In this document: positions 46,636-54,839 of the stretch, piece after piece | Numbering within the stretch: position 1 is the first letter of the stretch | How the letters are laid out: the number at the start of each line of letters is the position of its first letter | Origin: Aliiroseovarius sp. M344 | GTDB taxonomy: Bacteria > Pseudomonadota > Alphaproteobacteria > Rhodobacterales > Rhodobacteraceae | DNA: 64,000 bases | Direction of reading: 5' to 3' | Assembly (NCBI RefSeq): GCF_025140835.1 | Contig: NZ_CP081153.1 | Coordinates: 62,001-126,000 of the forward strand | Made by a program: the position numbers and the translations under genes | The notes under the pieces: generated by a model | Databases searched by the model: none | Told to the model about the DNA's origin: nothing | What the model saw: only the letters and a program-made list of their open reading frames with translations

Positions 46636-47532
46636 ATGACGCATAAGAAGGTCACGAAGGCCATTTTCCCAGTCGCAGGTCTTGGGACGCGCTTCCTGCC
46701 TGCTACAAAGTCGATTCCGAAAGAAATCATGACTCTGGTTGACCGCCCGTTGATCCAGTACGCGATTGATGAGGCCCGCGCCGCTGGCATCAAAGAATTT
46801 ATCTTTGTCACCTCGCGGGGCAAAGGTGCGCTGGAAGATTACTTCGATAACGCCCCGGTTTTGGAGCAAGAACTGCGCAGAAAAGGCAAAGACGCCCTGC
46901 TGGAGATTTTGCAAGACACCAACATGGAAAGCGGCGCGATTGCTTATATGCGCCAGCATAAAGCGCTGGGCCTGGGGCATGCGGTTTGGTGTGCACATCG
47001 CTTAATCGCTGACGAACCGTTTGCCGTCATCTTGCCAGACGATGTGATTGCGGCCGAGAAACCGTGCCTGCAACAGATGGTCGAGGCCTATGAAGAAACC
47101 GGTGGCTGTATGGTTGCCGCGATGGAAGTGCCCGCCGAAAAAGCCAGCGCCTATGGCGTGCTTGACGTGAAAGAGGATATGGGCGCCATGGTGTCCATAA
47201 AAGGCATGGTTGAAAAACCGACGCTAGAGGAAGCTCCCTCGAACCTAGCGGTGATAGGGCGGTATATTCTGACCCCGAATGTGTTGCGTAGCCTGAACAA
47301 GATGAAAACCGGCGCGGGCGGAGAGATTCAATTGACCGATGCGATTGCCGCCGAGATTCAAAAGGGTCGCGATGTATTTGGCTATCGCTTCCGCGGACAG
47401 CGGTTCGATTGTGGCTCGAAAGCGGGCTTCCTGCAGGCCACAGTTGCCTTCGGCATGGCGCGCGAAGAGTTGCGGGAAGAATTCGCAAGCTATCTGCATG
47501 ACATCGTTGCTCAGCAAAAGGCCGCAGAGTAA
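46636..47532 (+). CDS. galU: UTP-glucose-1-phosphate uridylyltransferase
   Basis: GalU makes UDP-glucose, donor for glycans. The 298-residue protein has PVAGLGTRFLPATKSIPKE, LVDRPLIQYAIDEAR, VILPDDVIAAEKPCLQQM, VEKPTLEEAPSNLAVIGRYI and GGEIQLTDAIA. Strong family match and normal length. It starts a five-gene rightward group of glycosyltransferases and a sulfotransferase; the next gene begins 6 bases after its stop. The 247-base gap before it contains an AT-rich stretch (about 46545-46565) that could hold a promoter, not assigned. Confidence 0.96.
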   Translation: MTHKKVTKAIFPVAGLGTRFLPATKSIPKEIMTLVDRPLIQYAIDEARAAGIKEFIFVTSRGKGALEDYFDNAPVLEQELRRKGKDALLEILQDTNMESGAIAYMRQHKALGLGHAVWCAHRLIADEPFAVILPDDVIAAEKPCLQQMVEAYEETGGCMVAAMEVPAEKASAYGVLDVKEDMGAMVSIKGMVEKPTLEEAPSNLAVIGRYILTPNVLRSLNKMKTGAGGEIQLTDAIAAEIQKGRDVFGYRFRGQRFDCGSKAGFLQATVAFGMAREELREEFASYLHDIVAQQKAAE

Positions 47533-47538
47533 TTACCT

Positions 47539-48576
47539 GTGTCTGCGCAAGGTCTGGATCCCTGGACAGCATATAGAATGCGGCTGAAACGCCGCCGCCT
47601 TATCTGGCAGTCGTTCCGCGCGCGCCGCGATCTTGAAGTCGTTGTAGATCGAACTGACAGGATTGCGCAGGGACAGATTCGCGCGTTCACCACGGTCCGC
47701 AACGAGCTTGCGCGCCTACCACATTTCCTGTCCCATTATCGGGATCTGGGCGTTGGCCACTTCCTGTTTGTCTTGAACAACAGCGATGATGGGTCCGAAG
47801 CTTACTTGACCGATCAGCACGACGTTTCTGTCTGGCGCACCACCGCCAGCTATAAAGCGTCACGCTTTGGTGTCGATTGGACCATGTGGCTGCAGTTTCG
47901 ATATGGACACAAGGCTTGGTGCCTGTGTGTCGATGCAGATGAGCTGTTGATTTATCCCCACTGCGACAGCCGCGACCTGACTGCAGTGACCAACCGGCTG
48001 GACCAGACCGGCGCGACGGCGCTGGGCGCATTGATGTTGGATCTGTTTCCGAAAGGGCCACTGGGCCGGCAGAGGTACTCACCCGAGCAGGATCCGACCG
48101 AGGTGTTGCAATGGTTTGATACGGGCCCCTATCGCGCCCAGCGACAGTTGCCCGCGCAAAATCTTTGGGTGCAGGGTGGTCCCCGCGACCGCGTGTTTTT
48201 CTTCAATCGACCCGAGCGTGCTCCGACTTTGAACAAGTTCCCGCTTGTCCAGTGGAACAGACGTTTCGCGTATGTGAATTCGACCCATGCGCTTCTTCCG
48301 CCGCGCCTGAATCTGGAGTGGGACGGGCCGGAATGTGTGTCGGGCGATACTCGGCTGTCAGGGATTTTGCTGCATACCAAGTTTTTGCCGGGCGTCATTG
48401 CGCGTTCGAAAGAAGAGAAAACGCGCAAAGAACATTTTGGACGGCCCGAGGATTTTGATGCCTACTATGATTGGCTGACGACCGGCCCGGACCTGTGGGA
48501 CGACAAAGCAACGAAGCTTCACGGCTGGCAACAGTTGATGGAAATGGGGCTTCTTTCCAATGGCGGCTGGGACTAA
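47539..48576 (+). CDS. Glycosyltransferase family 2-like protein (paralogue A)
   Basis: The 345-residue protein has a GT-A-type domain of the Glyco_tranf_2_4 group: VRNELARLPHFLSHYRDLGV, then FVLNNSDDGSEAYL, and a DxD-type metal motif VDADELLIYPH. The final third contains NKFPLVQWNRRFAYVNSTHA and GILLHTKFLP. No membrane segment. The start is a GTG at 47539 with a weak ribosome site, 6 bases after galU, so coupling is likely. It is a clear paralogue of the next gene. Acceptor and donor unknown; UDP-glucose is possible from context. Confidence 0.86.
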   Translation: MSAQGLDPWTAYRMRLKRRRLIWQSFRARRDLEVVVDRTDRIAQGQIRAFTTVRNELARLPHFLSHYRDLGVGHFLFVLNNSDDGSEAYLTDQHDVSVWRTTASYKASRFGVDWTMWLQFRYGHKAWCLCVDADELLIYPHCDSRDLTAVTNRLDQTGATALGALMLDLFPKGPLGRQRYSPEQDPTEVLQWFDTGPYRAQRQLPAQNLWVQGGPRDRVFFFNRPERAPTLNKFPLVQWNRRFAYVNSTHALLPPRLNLEWDGPECVSGDTRLSGILLHTKFLPGVIARSKEEKTRKEHFGRPEDFDAYYDWLTTGPDLWDDKATKLHGWQQLMEMGLLSNGGWD

Positions 48577-48616
48577 ACAAGTGTTAGCGTGATACCGGTC
48601 AGATAAGAGGATAGCG

Positions 48617-49627
48617 TTGGGCGCTTGGACATCATACCGACTGCGGCTGAAACGCAAGCAATGTCACTTTCGGGCTTTGCGCAAGCGCCGCGAGTTGGCA
48701 GAGGTTGCAAACCGCACAGATTTGGTCAGGCCAGACGACATTCTGGCCTTCTCAGCGATCCGTAACGAATGCATCCGCCTGCCCTATTTTCTTAAGTACT
48801 ACCGTGACCTTGGCGTGAACCATTTCTTCATGGTCGATAACGGGTCAGATGATGGCGGCCGCGAATACCTTGCTGACCAGCCTGATGTTTCGCTTTGGAC
48901 CACAAATGCCAGCTATAAAAACGCAGATTTTGGAGTGAATTGGATTGGCTGGCTGCAACGCAAATATGCGCATGGTCACTGGACCTTGGTGGTCGATCCG
49001 GACGAATTTCTGGTTTACCCTTTCTGCGACACGCGGCCTTTGCGGGCGCTGACGGACTGGTTGGATTCATCGCATGTCCGTTCGTTTGGCGCCATGCTGC
49101 TGGATATGTACCCAAAGGGGGCGATAAGCTCTGCGTCGTATCTGGCGGGTCAAAACCCGTTCGAAATTGCTAACTGGTTTGATAGTGGCAACTATACCAT
49201 CACGAAGAATCCAAAATACGGGAACCTCTGGATTCAGGGTGGGCCGCGCGCCCGCGCGTTCTTCCGCGACAACCCGATAAAAGCCCCGGCGTTGAACAAA
49301 ATCCCGTTGGTCAAATGGGACAAAAACTATGCCTATGTCAGCTCAACGCACGCGCTTCTGCCGCGAGGGTTGAACTTGGTGTATGACCAATGGGGCGGAG
49401 AAAAGGCGTCAGGTTGCCTGCTGCACGCAAAGTTCCTGGACACGTTCGGCGCGAAGTCGGCCGAGGAGTTGAAGCGCGGCCAGCACTATGCAAACAGCTA
49501 TGAGTATCGCGCCTATCACAGCGGGACTAAGGAAGACACGGATCTGTGGTGTAACTGGAGCGAAAAGTACCTGAACTGGCGCCAGCTTGAGATGTTGGGC
49601 CTTATGTCTAAGGGGAACTGGGCATGA
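48617..49627 (+). CDS. Glycosyltransferase family 2-like protein (paralogue B)
   Basis: The 336-residue protein is similar along its full length to the preceding gene: IRNECIRLPYFLKYYRDLGV, MVDNGSDDGGREYLADQPDV, VDPDEFLVYPFCD, LLDMYPKGAI and NKIPLVKWDKNYAYVSSTHA. The motif is DPDE rather than DADE. Both share a basic N-terminus with RLKRK. The start is a TTG at 48617 after AGAGG with good spacing. It overlaps the next gene by 4 bases (ATGA). Product of a tandem duplication; the two may add successive sugars. Confidence 0.86.
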   Translation: MGAWTSYRLRLKRKQCHFRALRKRRELAEVANRTDLVRPDDILAFSAIRNECIRLPYFLKYYRDLGVNHFFMVDNGSDDGGREYLADQPDVSLWTTNASYKNADFGVNWIGWLQRKYAHGHWTLVVDPDEFLVYPFCDTRPLRALTDWLDSSHVRSFGAMLLDMYPKGAISSASYLAGQNPFEIANWFDSGNYTITKNPKYGNLWIQGGPRARAFFRDNPIKAPALNKIPLVKWDKNYAYVSSTHALLPRGLNLVYDQWGGEKASGCLLHAKFLDTFGAKSAEELKRGQHYANSYEYRAYHSGTKEDTDLWCNWSEKYLNWRQLEMLGLMSKGNWA

Positions 49628-51321
49628 GTTTAGGGATCGTCATGCTGGTGCACGACGCACTCGATCGGGCCGAACAACTGGTGCGCCATTGGGCGACACA
49701 TGGGTGCCCCGTGGTGATCCACGTTGATGATTGTGTGACGGGCAAAGACTATACCGATTTTGTGGCGGCCATGAGCGATCTGGACAATGTTCGATTTTGC
49801 GAGCGCCGACATTGTGAATGGGGAAGGTGGTCTTTGGTGGCCGCCAGCCAAACCGCATCCGAACTGATGTTGAAGGCCTTCCCGGAGGTGCGCCACATCA
49901 TGCTCGCGTCGGGCAGCTGTCTGCCGTTACGTCCGGTTTCTGAGATGCTGGCGTATCTAGGCCACCGCCCTCAGACTGACTTTATTGAAAGCGTGACGAC
50001 CGAAGACGTGCCGTGGACCATCGGTGGGCTGGACATCGAACGGTTCACCCTGCGTTTTCCGTTTTCGTGGAAGCGTCACCGGCGTCTATTTGACCGTTAT
50101 GTCGAAATCCAGCGCCGCCTTGGTTTCAAACGCAGCATACCGGAGGGGATTGTACCGCATTTGGGAAGCCAATGGTGGTGTCTCACGCGAAAAACACTGT
50201 CGGCGATCCTGAAGGACCCAAACCGACTTGAATATGATAGATATTTCAAACGGGTCTGGATTCCTGATGAAAGCTATTATCAGACGTTGGCCCGCCGCCA
50301 TTCTAACCGGATAGAAAGCCGGTCGCTGACCCTGTCGAAGTTCGATTTTCAGGGCAAGCCGCACATCTTTTATGATGATCATCTTCAATTGTTGCGTCGG
50401 TCAGATTGTTTTGTGGCGCGTAAAGCGTGGCGTCACGCCGACAAGTTGTATGAGAGCTTTCTGTCGGACAAACATGAAGTCTTGACCGGAGCAGAGCCAA
50501 ACCCCGGCAAAATCGACCGCATTTTCACAAAAGCGATCGAGCGGCGGACCAAGGGCAGATCCGGCCTGTATATGCCAAGCCGGTTCCCGCGGGAAGGTTA
50601 TGAAGGCAACGTGACAGCGGCTCGTTACACCGTTCTAGAAGGGTTTTCAGAGCTGTTTGATGACTTTGAAAGCTGGCTGTCGGACACGGTCAGCGCCCGC
50701 GTTCATGGACATATTTTCGCAGAGGATAAGGTCCATTTTGCAGGCAGCGCGACAAATTTTTTTGGGGCCTTGAGCGATTCAGCTACATTGCGGGATTATA
50801 ATGCCAAATCTTTTCTGACCAATCTGATCTGGAGCACTCGCGGCGAGCGCCAGTGCTTTCAATTTGGGCCACGTGACAATCAGGACGTGTCTTGGGTTAT
50901 GGCCAAAGACCCGAACGCGCGCATTTATGTTGTGTCTGGTGCGTGGGCTGTGAAGCTGTTTCACTCCAATGAAGATTTTTCCGATATCCGACGTGAGGCT
51001 GCGCGCCTGCAAAAGATCGAGAGCGACCACCTTACCGCGTTGCGATCCAGCTTCGCGCGCGCGCGTACGCATGTCTGGTCACTGGCGGATTTTGTGCTGA
51101 ACCCGGCCGAACCTTTGCAGGCCGTCGTGGATGATATTGGTCCCCGCACCGCCACCCGCCTGACCAGCCTTCCCAAAATGAAACCCCTTCAAGGCTTTGG
51201 GCAGTTTCTGCAGGATCTGAAGAACCAAGGTATGCATCCTTATCTTATGGGTGATTTCCCGGCAGGGCATGACCTTGTCCCCACAACCCGCATTCAGCGC
51301 AAACCGTATCTGGTGAAATGA
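49624..51321 (+). CDS. GT14 Core-2/I-branching-type glycosyltransferase with unassigned C-terminal region
   Basis: The 565-residue protein has two parts. Residues 1 to about 265 match the branching beta-1,6-N-acetylglucosaminyltransferase family (GT14/Branch): IVMLVHDALDRAEQLVRHWA, FCERRHCEWGRWSLVAASQT, HIMLASGSCLPLRPVSEML and HLGSQWWCLTRKTL, with WIPDESYYQTLARRH. Residues about 270-565 match no family I can name; they contain conserved-looking FPREGYEGN, RVHGHIFAEDKVHFAG and RGERQCFQFGPRDNQDVSWV. The latter part may be a second catalytic or binding domain. Overlaps the preceding gene by 4 bases and is 4 bases before the sulfotransferase. Confidence 0.84.
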   Translation: MSLGIVMLVHDALDRAEQLVRHWATHGCPVVIHVDDCVTGKDYTDFVAAMSDLDNVRFCERRHCEWGRWSLVAASQTASELMLKAFPEVRHIMLASGSCLPLRPVSEMLAYLGHRPQTDFIESVTTEDVPWTIGGLDIERFTLRFPFSWKRHRRLFDRYVEIQRRLGFKRSIPEGIVPHLGSQWWCLTRKTLSAILKDPNRLEYDRYFKRVWIPDESYYQTLARRHSNRIESRSLTLSKFDFQGKPHIFYDDHLQLLRRSDCFVARKAWRHADKLYESFLSDKHEVLTGAEPNPGKIDRIFTKAIERRTKGRSGLYMPSRFPREGYEGNVTAARYTVLEGFSELFDDFESWLSDTVSARVHGHIFAEDKVHFAGSATNFFGALSDSATLRDYNAKSFLTNLIWSTRGERQCFQFGPRDNQDVSWVMAKDPNARIYVVSGAWAVKLFHSNEDFSDIRREAARLQKIESDHLTALRSSFARARTHVWSLADFVLNPAEPLQAVVDDIGPRTATRLTSLPKMKPLQGFGQFLQDLKNQGMHPYLMGDFPAGHDLVPTTRIQRKPYLVK

Positions 51322-51325
51322 GCAC

Positions 51326-52744
51326 ATGACTGGCCCGTTCGATTGTTTCATAATATTTGCTGAGATGCGGACGGGGTCCAATTTTTTGGAAAGCAATCTG
51401 GACCTCTTCCCGGGCCTCAAGTGTTATGGCGAGGCGTTTAACCCATATTTCATGGTGACCCCAAAGACGGAAGAGCTGTTTGGCGTCACCGTACCGATGC
51501 GCGATGCCGATCCTATGGCACTGCTCGAATGCATGAAGTTAGAAACAGATACTCTGCCCGGCTTTCGGTTTTTCCACGATCACGATCCTCGGGTTTTTGA
51601 AGCGCTGATTGATGACCCGCGCTGCGCAAAGATTGTTCTGACACGCAACATGGTAGAAGCTTATGTATCGCGCAGAATTGCGATGGCGACCGATCAATGG
51701 CAGCTGAGCGATGTGACCGACGCGCGCAAACGACAAGCGCGTTTTATACCCGATGAGTTCGAGAAACTGTTCTATCGGATCAAGAGCTTTCAGCTGAAAA
51801 TCAAAGACCGTTTGCAGCGGTCTGGTCAGACGGCGTTCTATATCGACTATGAAGATGCGCAGAAGTTGGGCGTCGTTAATGGGCTGGCAAAGTACCTGGG
51901 CGAAACAACCGAAATTACCGAATTTGCCGGCACCTATAAGAAACAGAATCCTGAACCTTTGTCCGACAAGGTCAAGAAGTTCGAGCTTCTGACCTCGACG
52001 GTTGGACGCATTGACGTTTTCGATCTGCACAAGCTGCCCAACTTTGAGCCAAGCCGCCCCCCTGCCCTGAAAACCTATCTGGCGTCAGACGCTTTGCAGT
52101 TGGTGTTTCTGCCGATTGCAGGCGGCCCGACCCAACAACTGACCGATTGGATGAGCGCCGCGGGTCCGTTGGTTCGGGACTTTTCGCAACGGACACTTCG
52201 GCAGTGGAAGCGGCAACACAAAACGCACCGCAGCTTCACGGTGCTTCGCCATCCCGTCGCGAGGTTGCACGCTGCTTTCTGCGATCTTCTGGTTGTTCGA
52301 GAGGATGACCCCAATTGGGATCTGAAACACGCGCTCCGCGAAAATTACGGTGTCGCTTTACCAGACGATGCAGAAGCGCCTTGGTCGCTGCTGGCGCACC
52401 AGACTGCCTTTCAAAGCTTCACTGGCTTCATTGCCAAGACCCTAAGTGGCCAGACAGGGATTGCTGTCGATCCCAGCTGGGCCTCGCAGGCCGAAACAAT
52501 AAATGGCTTTGCCGGTTTCGCACTGCCCGACCACATCTTGCGGGAGGATCAATTGCCTGCCGAACTGGATCACCTACTTTCCCAACTCGGCGTCAGTGCG
52601 GCACCACAGCTGCCTGACGCGCCGTTAGACGCGCCATTCCCGCTGTCAGAGGTCTATACCGACGACATCGAGGCCACTGTGCGCAAAATCTATCAGCGCG
52701 ACTATTTAATGTTTGGATTTCGGCCGTGGGGTAAAGAGCAATAG
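51326..52744 (+). CDS. Two-domain sulfotransferase, NodH-like N-terminal domain
   Basis: The 472-residue protein looks like two sulfotransferase folds in one chain. The N-terminal half has the 5'-phosphosulfate loop FAEMRTGSNFLESNL (R15-T16-G17-S18) and a 3'-phosphate motif IVLTRNMVEAYVSRR (R107, S115), like NodH/Stf0-type carbohydrate sulfotransferases that use PAPS. The C-terminal half has LRHPVARLHAAF (residues 307-318) and a late DYLMFGF block typical of sulfotransferase family 2. Its loop reads LPIAGGPTQQL (262-272) where PKxGGTS is expected, so the catalytic Lys seems lost. It ends the galU-glycosyltransferase group and converges on ptsN (7 bases). Confidence 0.84.
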   Translation: MTGPFDCFIIFAEMRTGSNFLESNLDLFPGLKCYGEAFNPYFMVTPKTEELFGVTVPMRDADPMALLECMKLETDTLPGFRFFHDHDPRVFEALIDDPRCAKIVLTRNMVEAYVSRRIAMATDQWQLSDVTDARKRQARFIPDEFEKLFYRIKSFQLKIKDRLQRSGQTAFYIDYEDAQKLGVVNGLAKYLGETTEITEFAGTYKKQNPEPLSDKVKKFELLTSTVGRIDVFDLHKLPNFEPSRPPALKTYLASDALQLVFLPIAGGPTQQLTDWMSAAGPLVRDFSQRTLRQWKRQHKTHRSFTVLRHPVARLHAAFCDLLVVREDDPNWDLKHALRENYGVALPDDAEAPWSLLAHQTAFQSFTGFIAKTLSGQTGIAVDPSWASQAETINGFAGFALPDHILREDQLPAELDHLLSQLGVSAAPQLPDAPLDAPFPLSEVYTDDIEATVRKIYQRDYLMFGFRPWGKEQ

Positions 52745-52751
52745 CGAGCGA

Positions 52752-53216
52752 TCAGGCCGCTTTGTTCGACAGGCTATCCGTCAGAAGTGCGTGAAGCGTC
52801 GTTGAATCCGTGTTGGCCCGAAGTTTCGTGCAAATTGACGCGTCACGCATCGTACGCGACACCAGCGCCAGCGCCTTCAGGTGGTCCACACCCGATCCCT
52901 CGGGTGCGAACAGGGCAAAAACCAAATCAACAGGTTGTTTGTCCACGGCGCTAAAATCAAACGGCTGTTCAACACGGATGAAACAGCCGACAACTTTGTC
53001 TAGGCCGGGCAAGCGAGCATGTGGCAAAGCCACCCCGCGGCCCACACCAGTGGGCCCCAGGGTTTCGCGTTGTTGGAGGGCGGCGAACGCGTCGCCGCCG
53101 TTGATGCCGTAGCATTCCATCACAATATCCCCAAGGTCCTGAAACAGGCGTTTCTTGGAGGTCACTGTCGATACGACCTTAACGGCCGACGGCAGGAGAA
53201 TGCTCGAAAGATCCAT
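52752..53216 (-). CDS. ptsN: PtsN (EIIA-Ntr), nitrogen PTS regulatory protein
   Basis: PtsN is a phosphoryl acceptor of the nitrogen PTS that regulates metabolism and potassium transport. From ATG 53216 (MDLSSILLPSAVKVVSTVTS) it has 154 residues. The phosphorylated His is in ALPHARLPGL, within GPTGVGRGVALPHARL. It follows hpf by 38 bases that contain a strong hairpin. Order lptB-hpf-ptsN is conserved, often with rpoN between lptB and hpf; here rpoN is absent. Confidence 0.95.
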   Translation of the reverse strand: MDLSSILLPSAVKVVSTVTSKKRLFQDLGDIVMECYGINGGDAFAALQQRETLGPTGVGRGVALPHARLPGLDKVVGCFIRVEQPFDFSAVDKQPVDLVFALFAPEGSGVDHLKALALVSRTMRDASICTKLRANTDSTTLHALLTDSLSNKAA

Positions 53217-53230
53217 CGCCAAAAACTTTC

Positions 53231-53250
53231 CCCACCCACCAGTGGGTGGG
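53231..53250 (-). other. Perfect hairpin between hpf and ptsN
   Basis: CCCACCCAC (53231-53239) and GTGGGTGGG (53242-53250) are perfect inverted repeats with a two-base loop. On the coding (minus) strand it is followed by GGAAAGTTTTT, so it might act as a weak terminator or as an RNA processing/stability element between the two genes. The ptsN ATG is 14 bases further on. Confidence 0.7.
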
Positions 53251-53254
53251 AGGT

Positions 53255-53830
53255 TTACACTGCGTTTTGGGGGTCGATCCAGCCCACATTGCCGTCATCA
53301 CGGCGGTAGACCACATTCATCCCCTCGGTTTTCTCGTTGCGAAAAACCAAGACGGGCGCATGCGCAAGTTCCATCTGCATTACAGCTTCACCAACCGAGA
53401 GCGACGGGATCCGTGTCTCCATTTCGGCGATGATCATGGGCTGCAGTGTTGCGTCGTCCGCTTCGTCCTGACCTTCTTCTGAGGCGAGGATATACGAGGC
53501 TCCGCCGAAAACTTCAACAGGGTCGACACGATCCTTATGGTGATCTTTCAGTCGGCGCTTATAGCGACGCAGCTGCTTCTCCATTTTATCAGCGCAATTA
53601 TCGAATGCCGCATAAATCTCGGTCGCAGTGCCTTTTGCTTGTGCGGTCAACCCAGTGGACAGGTGCACTATTGTTTCACACACATATTCATGTGCGCTTT
53701 TTGAAAAAATCACCTGCGCGCTGGTCGGCCGTTCAGCATATTTTTGAACCACCCCACTAAGTTCATCTTTCACATGAACCTGAAGTGCCTCACCAATGTC
53801 GATTTGCTTGCCACTGATTTGATATTGCAT
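53255..53830 (-). CDS. hpf: Long-form ribosome hibernation promoting factor
   Basis: HPF binds the 30S subunit and drives 100S ribosome dimer formation in stationary phase. The 191-residue protein has the N-terminal S30AE domain (1-100, MQYQISGKQIDIGEALQVHV and AAFDNCADKMEKQLRRYK) and the C-terminal dimerisation domain (about 130-188, SVGEAVMQMELAHAPVLVFR and NEKTEGMNVVYRRDDGNVGW). The C-terminal domain marks it as long form. A 15-bp palindrome lies 85 bases upstream of its start. Confidence 0.95.
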   Translation of the reverse strand: MQYQISGKQIDIGEALQVHVKDELSGVVQKYAERPTSAQVIFSKSAHEYVCETIVHLSTGLTAQAKGTATEIYAAFDNCADKMEKQLRRYKRRLKDHHKDRVDPVEVFGGASYILASEEGQDEADDATLQPMIIAEMETRIPSLSVGEAVMQMELAHAPVLVFRNEKTEGMNVVYRRDDGNVGWIDPQNAV

Positions 53831-53914
53831 CCATACCTCCTATGGTATTTGCAGGCCCCAAGACACCTTTCCCAAGCGGGTAAGGTTTGAAATCCCATTA
53901 TTTTTATCTAGTGT

Positions 53915-53929
53915 TGTAAGTGACTTACA
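53915..53929. promoter_or_regulatory. 15-bp palindrome upstream of hpf
   Basis: TGTAAGTGACTTACA is a perfect inverted repeat (7-bp arms, one-base centre) in the 247-base gap between lptB and hpf. On the minus strand, AT-rich sequence TAGATAAAAATAATGG follows and could be a -10 region. It looks like a dimeric operator; the regulator is unknown and it does not match an Fnr site. Confidence 0.5.
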
Positions 53930-54077
53930 CAACCTTTCCCGCCCAATCTCGCTTGGGCAATCCATCGCATATGCCCCTTGTCTGAGGCGGTCGGAACGAA
54001 AGATCAAGTGTTGATGCATTGCCTTCATTTGGCGACGAGTCGCAGGGGATTGTCAACCATATGACAGCGCGATTTCT

Positions 54078-54839
54078 CTATTTGATCGAGAAATTCTGCC
54101 CCAGATAGACCCGGCGGACGTTTTCATCGCGCACAACTTCGTCGGTTGTGCCGCTCATCAAAACATGCCCGTCATGCAGGATATAGGCGCGGTCCACAAT
54201 CTCGAGCGTTTCGCGCACGTTGTGATCCGTGATCAGCACACCGATGCCACGATCTTTCAAGTCATGCACCAGAGTTCTGATTTCACCAACAGCAATTGGA
54301 TCCACCCCGGCGAAGGGCTCGTCAAGCAGCAAGTATTTTGGGTCTGACGCCAAAAGACGGGCGATTTCGACTCGGCGACGTTCACCACCCGACAGCGCCA
54401 GCGCTGGCGCGCGTCGCAAGTGGCTGATCGAAAACTCGTTCAGCAGCTCTTCCAGCCGTTCGCGACGTTTGTGGCGGTCGGGGGTGGAAATTTCCAGAAT
54501 GGCCAGAATGTTATCTTCGACTGACATGCCACGGAAAATCGACATTTCCTGCGGCAGATAGCCGATACCGTATTTCGCTCGGCGATACATCGGCAGCAGC
54601 GTTACATCGCGCCCATCTATCAAAACCTGCCCAGCTTCCGGGGTGATCAATCCAGCGATGGCGTAGAATGTCGTGGTCTTCCCGCAGCCGTTTGGACCCA
54701 GCAGAGCAACAACTTCGCCACGGTGCAGTTCAAGGTTCACTTCGCGGATCACCGGTTTCTTGCGATAGCTTTTGCGCAATCCAATTATGCGTAAGCCGGC
54801 ATCGCCGTTCTCGACCGTTAGATCAGGTGCATCTGTCAT
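54078..54839 (-). CDS. lptB: LptB, LPS export ATPase
   Basis: LptB is the cytoplasmic ATPase of the LptBFGC lipopolysaccharide transporter. The 253-residue ABC protein has Walker A LLGPNGCGKTTTFYAI, the family block GIGYLPQEMSIFRGMSVEDN, signature LSGGERRRVEIARLLASDP and Walker B LLLDEPFAGVDP. Follows lptA with one base overlap, so lptC-lptA-lptB form one leftward operon. Confidence 0.97.
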   Translation of the reverse strand: MTDAPDLTVENGDAGLRIIGLRKSYRKKPVIREVNLELHRGEVVALLGPNGCGKTTTFYAIAGLITPEAGQVLIDGRDVTLLPMYRRAKYGIGYLPQEMSIFRGMSVEDNILAILEISTPDRHKRRERLEELLNEFSISHLRRAPALALSGGERRRVEIARLLASDPKYLLLDEPFAGVDPIAVGEIRTLVHDLKDRGIGVLITDHNVRETLEIVDRAYILHDGHVLMSGTTDEVVRDENVRRVYLGQNFSIK

